DNA of 64,000 bases, from NCBI GenBank assembly GCA_036172665.1, contig CM069877.1, forward strand, positions 11,490,501-11,554,500, given 5' to 3'. The position numbers were made by a program, and so were the translations under genes. This document shows positions 13,001 through 25,000 of the stretch, piece by piece. The notes below the pieces were generated by a model. It was not told the DNA's origin and ran no database searches. It saw only the letters and a list, made by a program, of their open reading frames with translations. This DNA comes from Prosopocoilus inquinatus (lineage: Eukaryota; Arthropoda; Insecta; Coleoptera; Lucanidae). The first letter of the stretch is position 1. Each line of letters begins with the position of its first letter.

Positions 13001-16000
13001 CGCTTTTGCGCTATGTGTTTCTCTTTTGTTTTGACTCCTTTTTACAGTTCTTTTTTGTTTCCTTTCATTTGTAAAAAAAACTTTCAACGATTTTCATTTT
13101 CTTGTTCATCTTAATATCCTGGAACTTCTGTTTTCTTTTTAAATTCATTTTATGTTGTCGTATTTTTCTTTTATTTATATCAATCAAATTAATTTTTTAA
13201 AATTTTGTTGATTGACACCTTTTTATAGTTATCTTTTGTTTTCCGCTAGATTTTTTTTTAATTTTTCGTTTGGAAATTCATTTAATTTTTGTTCGTCTTA
13301 GTCGTCATTCTTCTTTTGTTTGTTTATGCCTTCGTGCTATGTAATTTTCTTTTCTTGTAAAATTTTGTCGTCGATCTTCTTTTGTTTTTTTGCTTCTGCG
13401 TAGTATTATGTTGCTGTTGCTTTTATTTATCATTTGTTTTTGATTTTTTTGCAAGATATTTGATTTTTATTGTTTAAATTTTTCGCTTTTTCGTAGTTCA
13501 CAATTTTTCATTTTTGTGTCGGTCACAGTTGCGATGTTCTTTCGTTTTGCGCACTGTATCTGTATATCGTTTCCTTTTTGTTTTTGTTTTTTTTTTTATC
13601 GTACTCGTATTAACTTTTCTAGAGTTTTGTTTTAATTTTCTACGAATTGTTGTTGTCCATTTTGCTTTGTTGTTTTTTTTTGTTCACCTCACGTCTTATT
13701 TCGTCGTATTTTATTGCTATCGCTTTCATTTCTCCTTTGTTTCTGACTTTTAGGGCAGGTTTTATTTGATTTATTTTTTTTTCAATTTTAGAAAAAAAAA
13801 TTGGCGCCTATTGATTACATTCTGTCAACAAGTTGGCGACATTGCCTGCAAGAAATCTCGCAACCTTGACCTATTGATCGTGATGTGTGTTGGTAACTGC
13901 TAAACGTCAAATGACTTAACGGTGTATGACAGCTTATAAATTGCTTAATATTTTTTAAAAATATGGCGGAATTTCAAGCTCTATCTGACGGATTAATACT
14001 GTGGTAGCTGGCAACACTGAAATCCCTAAAAGTGACATGTGCGTTGGTAACTGCTAAACGTCAAATGACCAAACGGTTTATAATAGCTTATAAACTGCTT
14101 GATATTTTTAAAAAATATGGCGGAATTTAAAGCTCTACTTGACGGATTAATAATGTGGTACTTGGCAGCACTGAAATCCCTAAAAGTGACATGTGACACT
14201 TCTCTCTTTTCAATAACGATTAGAATTTGACGTTTAACAATTTTAGGTTATAATTTTAACATTCTCTTCCTTCTCAACTTCAAAATAATGAATGTTTTAT
14301 GTGAATTTGAATGAAGATTCAAGAACGGCAGGTCGCTAGATTCGCTGTCGTTTAAAAAAAATAAACAAACTTAACCTCAACCGCAGAAAAAAACAAAAGT
14401 CGATAAAACAGAAAACTGTACTAGGTAAAGACCGTCGAAGTGCTGCCAACATATTTTTTTATTTTTTAATTTGTAAAAAAAAATTTGTAAAATGACATAT
14501 GATCGAAGAACGAAAGCAAAGGGAAAAAAACATTTTTACGTATTCTGTCCTCAGAAAAAAGTTTTAGTATCTCTGGTATTCGAAGGAACGGGAATGCGTG
14601 AGGTTTCTAGATCACGGCCATTAACATTATTTACGTCTTTGTTCGAGAACGCGGCGATTATTTCGTCTGAAACTATTTTTAACTCGCAGTTCTGTCGTCC
14701 TCCATTTAGATTTCAGGCAAACCGCTCGCTGCACTGGCTTTAATAATAATAACAGTAATAATAATATTATGCGGCGTAGTTACGTAAATTCCTCGCAAAA
14801 ACCCGCCGCAAATAAACATCAAACAAAATCGTTTGTTTTCAGACTTCAAACGATCAAAATTTTTATTAAAAAAAAAATATTAAATTTGGGTAGCGTCGGA
14901 TATTTCCGGTAAATAGCGTATGATCAAGAAATAAATGAAGGATTTTCGATGTTGTTTAAAAAAAAGCGAATCGCGACGATCAGCTGCCGTCAGATGGCGC
15001 TTTTAATAAGAAAGATAAACAGCTGTCATTATTATCAAACAACGCTCGACATAACCTATTCTGTTTGATACATCAATGTTTCCGTTAGCTTTATTATTAT
15101 GTTACACATACAAAAGCATTTTTATTTGCATGGAAGCGTCGCACAAACAATTGAATTTAATGTTTTTTTTCTTTATAGGTTAACCAAATGTCATTCCAAT
15201 GTTTTCCTTATTACAGAGCCCTTCGTAAAACTTCCTCCAGGTGTCATTGTGAGCAGATTCAAATTAATTCAAATGATCGAGGTTGGTATCAACAGCGAAT
15301 CTTGAAAAATACCTTGGCCACAGCATAAGTTCCACCTCTGGCTGAGGTACATTTCAAGATTCGCGGGTATCAAAGGTCCCCAGTTTACATTTTTTATTTA
15401 AATAGTTTCTATTTGTCTTTTCAAAGAAAATTAAATTACGTAAGGACATGTTTATACCTATAACACCTTGCCAATAACACTATAAAACATGACATATTCA
15501 TTGTAATGGCCGAACTTTGAGAGGTTGTGTTTATTAACTTAATACTTAATGCCAACATTGCAGTGTTCCCAACCTAAAAATCCACGTCAACTGGAATTGC
15601 TCACTCTGAATACCTAACTTAGCAACGGGCAAAGCAAATGATGATGACAATAATAAGTTATTTTGTTATTTTCTTTTTTTTTTGTGGTAAAAAAAATCAT
15701 ATCAAGTTACCATATGAACTGCTTCCGGATATATCGCATCCGTGATGACGCCCTTCTGTTGCGTGACGAACTCCACCATCTCGTGCAGTGCCGTCCGTTT
15801 CACCTCCTTCCACTTGAGGTCCGACAATGGATCGGAGGCGAAGTCGAACAAAACACAGCATTGTCTCAGCTTCTGTATGAAGAGTTCCTCTCGTTCGGCG
15901 GGCGCAGCGTCTGCAAAAAGAAACAAGAGAGGAATCCATCACGTCGAAAATTCGGGCCGGATAAAATTACGCTCCGGCTAAAAATAAGAAGAAAAAAAAA

Positions 16001-19000
16001 GAAACAAAAACGTCATCGCATCACTTTTGCTCCGTAATTGAAAGTTACGATACACTTCAAGGATTTCTCATGTATTTATTTTTAATCTGGCAGCGCCAAC
16101 AAGCCACAATCTACTCCCAAAATTCAAATGCCAACAGCGTCGTGACGCAGACACAGGAATCACATATTTTGACGTCATTAATAAGAGAATGAGCGCAATA
16201 TAGATACAGACAGGTGCTCCACTCAGTGCCACCTCATCAGTGTTTTAACACACTGAGAATGAGATGAGATGAGAAGGCGGTGAAGGAGGAGGAACTAAAT
16301 AATTTTTGAAGGCAATTGTTAAAAAAGTAAAAGGAAGTTTTAATTGAAAAATGGAAAAAAAAGTTAAAGGGGCGTACTCACTACTGAGGATAGCGCAAAG
16401 TTGACTCGGCGCCAACTCATCATAAATAACATAATTACTGTAAGTTAAATAAGACCAACTTAATTCGTATCCACAGACGCTAGTTCAGGAGGTCTTCGAC
16501 TTCGCTGTCGTTTAAGACAATTGCAAAATCTTTTTGACAGGTGATTTCATCGCTCAATTGTTTCGGAGAGCGTTTCGGAAACTGAAAACCTCGACGTTTC
16601 GAAATTGTTGAGCGGAGCTCGCAGACTTTGACCGTTTATATAAAATTTGGCCGTCGCCGTTTGGAACATTTTGACATATGTCAGAAATTGTCGAAATTGG
16701 TGGGGAAGAGATCGCAAGTTAATCGTTTATTTAAAATAGGACCATCGCCATCATCTGTCATTATCAAAATGTTCACATTATAATTTTGACAGATAGGTGG
16801 ATGTGACAGATGTCAAAAGACTTTTTTTAAAGACTTCAGAGCCAACAAAAAGCAAATTTTTGTCTTGAATATCCATGATACTAAAGCTATTACAGACGTT
16901 TAGTGATTCTTGAAAAGTCGGAGTATTTTGACTGTTGTCAAAATTGTCGAAATTTGACGGGCGTAGCTCGTAGGCCGATCGTTTATTTAAAGTTTGGCGT
17001 CGCCGCGGCCTGTCATTATCAAAATGTTACAATTATAACTTTGACAGGTAGATAATGACAGTTGTCAAAAGATTTTTTTAAAGACTTTGCCTTCAAGAAG
17101 TAATTCCCTTGGCCGATGATACTAAAGATATTACAGACGTTGAGTGATTCTTGTAAAGCTCGGCCATTTTGACTAGTATCAGCAGCTCAACCGTTTGACA
17201 GATGTCAGAAATTTTGGAAAATCTCGTATTCTAGAAATCTTTACGGCCCTAAAGACTTTACAAAGAAAAACAATTTTTGAAAGACTACAAAGTTTTAAAT
17301 TCATCTGTCATTCATTACTTGTCATTTTTTTGATTATGACAGATCGGTAATGGCAGATGTCAAGAGATAGTTTAAGACTTTAAAACCAAAAAGCTAGTGA
17401 TTCTTTTGAAGACCCACGGTGCTAAAACCATTACACGAAAACCTCGACCATTTTGACAGATGTCAGAAATTTTGAAAATCATTGTATTCTAAAAATCTTT
17501 ACGGTCCTAAAGATTTTACAGAGAAAAACTATTTTTTAAAGACTTTGGAAAACTTTAAATCCATCTGTCATTCTCTTATTGTAGTTTTTTTTTTTTTTAA
17601 TTATGACAGATCGGTAGTGACATATGTCGAGAAACTCCCTTTCAAAATTTTAGAGCCAGAAAAGGGCAAATGGTTCCTTTGAAGACTCCATGATATTAAA
17701 GCCATTACAGACGTGTGATTCTCAGAAAGTTCGAGCATTTTGACAGATGTCAGAAATTTTAATAACCTCGTATTCTAAAAATGTTTACGGCTCTGAAGAT
17801 TTTACAAAAACGATTTTTCAGACTACAAACTTTAAATTCATCTGTCATTCGCTCATTGTCAATTTGTTTTTAATTATGACAGATCGTTAATGACAAGTGT
17901 CAAAAAAAAATTCTAAACTACTTTAAAGCCAACAAAGAGCAAATGATTCTCTTGAAGGCCCATGATATTAAAACTGCTATTACAGACGTTGAATGATTCG
18001 CGAAAAGCTCAACCATTTTGACAGATGTCAGAAATTTTGAAAATCCACTGTTCTAGAAATTTTTACGGCCCTGAAGATTTTAAAGAGAAAAATATTTTTT
18101 TAAAGACTTTATAAAACTTTAAATTAATCTGTCATTCACTCATTGTCAATTTTTTTTTTTTAATTATGACAGATCGTTAATGACAAGTGTCAAAAAAGAT
18201 ACTTAGATACTTTAGAGCCAACAAAGTGCAAATGATTCCCTTGAAGGCCCATGATATTAAAGCTATTGCAGACGTGCAGTGATTCTCGAAATGCTGGACC
18301 GTTTTGACAGATGTCAAAAATTTCGAAAAACCTCGTATTCTAGAAATCTTCACGGCCCTAAAGACTTTGCAGTTAAAAACGAATGTTGAAAGACTTTGCA
18401 ACATTTTTAAATTCTTCGGTCATTCACTAATTGTCTTTTTTTTTTAATTATGACAGATCGGTAATGACAGATGTCAAGAGTTTTTTTTAAGACTCTAAAG
18501 CCAACAAGGAGCGATTCTCTCGAAGATCCGTGATACTAAAGCTTTTACAAACGTTGAGTGATTCTCGAGAAGCTCGATCGTTTTGACAGATGTCAGAAAT
18601 TTTGAAAAACCTTGTATTCTAGAAATCTTTACAGCCCTGAAGATTTTACAGACAAAAGATTTTTTTTGAAAGACTTAAATTCATCTGTCATTCATTACTT
18701 GTCAGGGTTTTTTTTTAATTTATGACATCGGTCGTGACAATGTCAAATGTCAAAATGATGAGAAGTCAAAAGATTTTTTAAGACTTGAGAGCAATTGTTT
18801 TTTTTTGAAACTCCTTGACTTTAAAGCTATTAAGATATTCCTGGCGTTCCCCATTTTTGTGTGTTGAGCTGTGTAAAGCAGGCTTTCAATCACCTGCCAA
18901 CAGCGGCAAATGTCCCGTCGATTGCAGAGTCCGCACTGCACATGCATTTTTCTGCAGCCAAAACGCCAACGTTGGAAGACTCTTGGTGGACTGAAGTTCC

Positions 19001-22000
19001 GAATTCTTCCTTCCGTCTTCCACCGAGGCTAGGTAACCGTCACGCGAAAAAACGCACTTGCTCGGCTCGTCGAAGCTGAAGTCGGTCCTGTTGGCCTCCG
19101 CTTCGATGTACGAAGACGTCTGGGCCGCCACCAGAGAGTCGACGCTCGCGGACGCCACCAGGTCCAAGCCGCTGTGAAAGGATGGCGACTTCGGTATGCC
19201 CAGAGGGGAGGAATCGCGCCCCATGACATGACCTTGCGCAAAAGTTGAATGAACCATTTTCATACGGTAAACACACGGGCGTATCGCGCACACAACCTTG
19301 ACAATCACTGTTCGCCGACGACCACGCAAATAGAACTGTCAAACTGCGATCGACGCACAAACGCACACCAACGCACCAGGAGATCGTGTCCCTGCATGGC
19401 GAAGAGAAAAGGGCACGGAGGCGACCGCACCAGGAAGCCGGCCACGAAAATGATTGAAATGTGCGATAAGGGATGGACGATTATGGATTACTCGGGCGAA
19501 GGCGGGGCGCATGCGTCACCTGTTACCCTTAAAAGAAGAACGACTCACAGAGCAACACAACGCCTGCTGTGGAGAAAAATTCCAAAAAGTGAAACAACAC
19601 ACTCATACAAGTCATGAACGCGTTTGTTTTTTTGCTTTGACAAGGATTTCCATGGAATATTGGCAGTGGCATGGCTAAAGGGGTTGTAGGGATTGAAACA
19701 GCCAAGAAGATGCCACAGACACCTATCGCATACGAAATGCTTTGAAGCAAAAAAAGAAAACAATTTTTGTTAAGAAGTGAACATACATACACGACAGGGT
19801 TATTCCCAAAACTAATAAGTGACAGGATCTGTCAAAATTTTAGGTTAAGAACCGTCCAGATCTCGATAATTAGCGCTAGGTGGAGTGTGCTTGAACTACT
19901 CCTTTACAATTATGAGAAATTAAAGCGTGATTCCTTTGTTGATACTCTTTCTTAACTCTTAACTTATTAATTAAACAAAAAAAACACAAATTTTTCAATC
20001 ATTTTTTTTAAATTCTGCTATCAAGAGATAGTCAAACGTTGAGTGCTTTTTCCATTTTTAATAGTGTCCGGTTAAAACTACATGTTTCCTTATTTTTTTT
20101 ATTAATGACGTACGACTTTTAGCTGATCTGAGCGAACGTGTAGTTCAAGCGTTCTCCACTTGCGCCTGAGTGTTCTTAACCATCACTTAACCATAGAGAA
20201 ATTTAACCTAAAATTTTGACACATCTTGTTACTTTTTAACGAACAAGTTGAGCCTCGAGAGAAAGGCGTTCTTCTTTACTTGGCGGAAAAAGGAAGTAAC
20301 TAAAGAAAAAAAATACTTCTTGGCAAAAATTTAGTTTCCGACAAAAATCTCTTTGCCTACTAACAAAGATAAAACGTCAGAATTTTTGGTTTTTCTCGGT
20401 AATTTCCTTAAATTTCCGTGTTCTTCCCTTTTCATTTTTTTCTTAACTGTTTTAACTCCTCTAAATTGGCAACACTGTCACCAGGTAATAATTCGACAAC
20501 GAAAATCGCCAGATGTGGCGGCAAATCTCTACCTCCGGCAACACTGATCGAGACTCGGCCATAAAGCTTTAGTTCCAATCAGTGTTGCCAATAGGTGCTC
20601 CCGAAAAATCTGGATATTTACACGGTCTAACAAGTCAGAAGAAAAAAATAATTTACTAGGAACAAATTGTGTTTTCCTTGTTTCCCTTTTATTGATAACA
20701 TTAAATAATTAAGAACTTAGAATTGGTAACACTGGTCTCAAAAGAAATTTGCAAAAGAAAAGAAAAGAAACGAGTGTTGTTGGTTTCCGTTAAAAAAAAC
20801 AGAAGACTATCGAACGTTTAACAATCACGGCAAGAAACAAACAAAAAAAAAATGGTCGGTGATTTTTTGCGTCGAAAAATAATAACAAAAGCGATAACAA
20901 AAGAAGATCGAATTTCGAGCGAATTATTTCTTCTTCTTCTTCTGCGTAAAAAAAATTGGTAAAAGACGATCAACTGCGAAACAAATCGACAATGTTCGAC
21001 ATTAAATAATTAAGCACTTAGGATTGATTGGTAACACTGGACATTAAATAATAAGGATTGGTTGGTAATACTGGTCTGAAAATAAAAAAAAAACTGCGAA
21101 AATTGCAAAAAAAGAGAAAAAAACGGGTGTTGATGGTTTCCGTTAAAAAAACAAAAGACGACCGAACATTAAATAATTAAGCACTTACGATTGGTAACAG
21201 TGAGAATATCGAACATTAAATAATTAAGCACTTACGATTGGTAACAGTCGTCTCAAAATAAAAAAAAAACTGTGAAATTTTCAAAAAAAGAAAAGAAACG
21301 AGTGTTAATGGTTTCCGTTAAAAAAAAAACAAAAGACGATCGAACGTTTACCGATAACGGCAAAAAATGGGCAAAAAAGCGATAACAAAAGACGATCGAG
21401 CTTGACGTTCGAATTGTTTCTTCTTCTTCGTTAAAAAAATAGTAAAACTCGACTAACTGTGAAGCAAATAGACAAGACTCGATATTAAATAATTAAGCGC
21501 TTAAGATTGGTGACACTGGCCTTAAAATAAAAAAATCTGAAATTTGCAAAAAAAAAGAAACAACGAATGTTGATGGTTTTCGTTACAAAAGACAAACAAA
21601 AAAAAAACAATCGAACGTTTAACGATAACAGCAAGAAACGAAGAAAAAAATAATAACAAAAGCGATAACAAAAGATGATCAGGTTTGACGATCGACTTGT
21701 TTCTTCTTCTTCTTCTTCGTAAAAAATGGTAAAACAGGTTCAACTGTGAAACAAATCGACAAGGCTCGGATGATATTAGGAACAATCGTTTTCTTCCGGT
21801 GTTGCCAGATGAAAAAAATTGAGCTTAAAATAAAAATATCGTTTTTTTGTGCTTGACACGCCGCCAGTACAACTTATGAGGAAGTTACGAACAAGGAAAA
21901 TTTTCCAGTCTGAAAATAACGAATTTATAAAATTCCCGTCGATCAATGAAAATCCAGATTTAATTAATCAATTAACCTCAAAAATCCCTCTGAAGCGGGA

Positions 22001-25000
22001 TTAACGCGATCGTCTGGCAACAGTGCTCACGATCGAGATTTAAACTCGCCTAGAGCAATTCTGAATTCTGAGCCTACTTATTCTACGCAAGTGAAGTAAG
22101 CGCTCACATTTGACAGCTGTCATCATTGACAAGTTAATTTCAAAAGTAATTCATTGATTAGAAAAAATATTGGAACTTGTTGGAGCGGAAATTATATTCT
22201 ATAACCAGAAAAAAATGTCAAAACAAAAGCAGAATGACGCGTTTCTAACCACAGTTCTAAAAGCGATCTTTCTGGAGAGTGGGGAGGGGGCAACATTGAA
22301 TCATTTGAATCGTCTGAACTGGTTAGAAAGGAAATCGGGGGAATTTTTATAAAGTGACCTGGCAACACTGGTTGCAATATAACCTGACTTTGAAACCGAT
22401 CGAGAACAAGAAACAAAACAAAACTCAACCAAAACAATGAAAAATGCAAAGTCCATGTCATAAGATGGACAAAAAAAAAGTAAACAGTTGAAAAGTCGAA
22501 GAAGTTCTCGATTCTCAACACCTCTGGAAAACACAAAATACACGAAATCAATTTGTTGAGGACAAGAAACAAAAGAAACTCAAATAAAACAATGAAATGC
22601 AAAATCCGTGTCGTAAGATGCACGAAAAAAGAAAACAAAAAGTCTGCGATTTTCGATTCTCAACACTTTTGAAAAACACAAAATACAAGAAACCAATTTC
22701 AAAACAAGAAACAAAAGAAAACGCAATTAAAACAATGAAAAACGAAGCCCATGTCATCAAGTGGACGCGAGCAAAACAATTGAAGTTGAAAGTAAATTAG
22801 AATGTCAGTAGAGAAGAAGAAATGGGGGGATTTTTTTTTATAAAGTAACCTCACTTTTTACAAGAGTTTTTTTTTGTAATGTTTGTGTATTTAAAAGAAA
22901 TTTATTCTTTTGTCATTTTTAAATTTTACTGGCTTTTTTATGTTATATTTTGATAATCAATTTTTTTCTTAAATGCTCGTCTAATAAAAAAAATAAAATA
23001 AAGGACTGTGTTTTTTATACTCGCCCTGTTTTGGTGATTATAAGTTGCCTACCTTAAGGCTTGGGAAATCCTAGGGAATTTTGAAACATAAATCTGGGGA
23101 ATTTGCAAAATTTCATGTGGCAATCGTGTGGTACTGGTTGTGATATAACCTCACTTTGTTCAAACTTGTACACACAAGAATCAACAGTGCAGAAAGCAAT
23201 GATAACAATTATTACACAATATTATTTGTCAATCGACCGATATCAAAAAAAGTTACCAAAAAAACATCGTAAACATAACCTCACTGATATTAATTTTAGT
23301 AAATAATAATAATAATAATATGTATTTATTTCAACAAATCACAGGAAAAAAATATCACTAAAATAGATTGAAAAAGTCAACAATTCTAGGCAGCGCTCAG
23401 GAAAATTACATTTACAACTGTTGGCAGTTGTCAAAAGCAACCTTATTAACTCTTAACTCATTGGAAACTGCTGGTTTTCTTGTTTCAGTGACCTGGCAAC
23501 ACTGACACTAGTTGAGACACAACCTCACCTTTTTCGAATGTACACACAAATATCACAGTATAAAAAGCCGTGATAATTATAATTAAACAATTACATTTGT
23601 TAATGAACTGAAGCCAAAAAAATTAACCAAAAAAGAACTTCGTAAACATAACCTCACTGATATTAATTTTAATACGAGGCATTTACGACTGTTGGCAGTT
23701 GTCAAAATCAAACTTACTGACTCTTTAACTGTTTTTAATTTCCTATCCGTGCCCCCCCCCCTCCAGTGTTGCAGGATATGCAGGAATTTCCTTTTTCAGT
23801 GGAAAAGTTCAGATAAATCCTGAGAGAAATGTTTAATCGATCACTTGTTGAAACTTTCGTTTCACTTTTTACAATAACAGCACATCGAAACTTACAGACC
23901 ACAGTGTACACACGTATGATTTTTTTTAATGTCTTTCGACTGCTTTATTTTATTTTTTTGTTCGATGAAGTACAGAGAAAAAATAAATACTGAAGTGGAA
24001 GGCAACTCACTTTTTAAAACCGGAAGCATTTTCAGCTCCCTGTGCATCGAAACTTACGGACGATAGTGTACATAAATATGATTTTTTTTTTTTTTTAATA
24101 ACGTTCGACTGTTTTCTTTTCTTTCGTTTCGATTTATTTACAGGAAAATCTTTTGGTTTGGGAAAAATATGTACTTAAGTGACAAGCAACTCATTTTTCG
24201 AAGGCGGAAGCAATTCCAGCTCCCTGTGCATCGAAACTTACGGACGACAGTGTACATAAGTATGACGATTTTTTTTTTAATACCGTTCGACTGTTTTCTT
24301 TTCTTTCGTTTCGATTTATTTACAGGAAAATCTTTTGGTTTGGGAAAAATAAGTACTTAAGTGACAAGCAACTCATTTTTCAAAGGCGGAAGCATTTCCA
24401 GCTCCCTGTGCATCGAAACTTACGGACGACAGTGTACATAAGTATGTTTTTTTTTTTTTAATACCTTTGTGACTGTTTTCTTTTCTTTCGTTTCGATTTA
24501 TTTACAGGAAAATATTGAAGTTTAGGAAAAATGAACGCTGAAGTGGAAAGCAACTTACCTTTCAAAGCCGGAAGCATTTCCAGCTCCCTGTTTTTCGTGA
24601 TGTTGAAGCGCGAGCTGGAATGCCTCTTGTCCTTTTTGATAATGGGGCCCTGAACGCTGCCCGTCGTCAGCTTGGCTTTGTTGAGGGGCGTGGGGGGCGG
24701 TGGCCCCGATAAGGAGTTGCTTTTAGGCTGTGGAAAAGATTTGAAAAAATAAATCACCAGGTGGCATTTAGTTTTCGTATTTTGACGGGCTTTTCAAAAA
24801 ACCTCTCTCATATGATAAACATGAGTTTGTAATTATTTATTATTATTATTATTATTTCCTCTACGTACGTTATGTAAGCGAGATAAGATTATTTTATTGA
24901 CGTTAAATATAGTTGTTAGCCTAGTGGTAATTACCGAACGCCGTTGTTAAGATAACACCAGAAAAAAAAAATACCTCCAAGAGGAGATTCAGAAATTCTG

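Noticed and set aside
12421..13753. Hydrophobic Phe-rich open frames that look like membrane proteins
   Set aside because: They come from T-rich low-complexity repeats; no conserved motif, and the frame breaks often.
19249..19678. Plus-strand frames opposite and beyond the alternative wrd exon
   Set aside because: High GC content gives long chance frames; no family resemblance and no splice partner.
22192..22638. 148-codon minus-strand open frame
   Set aside because: It crosses unrelated sequence and satellite A units; its relatives in the 26.6-27.9 kb array are broken differently.
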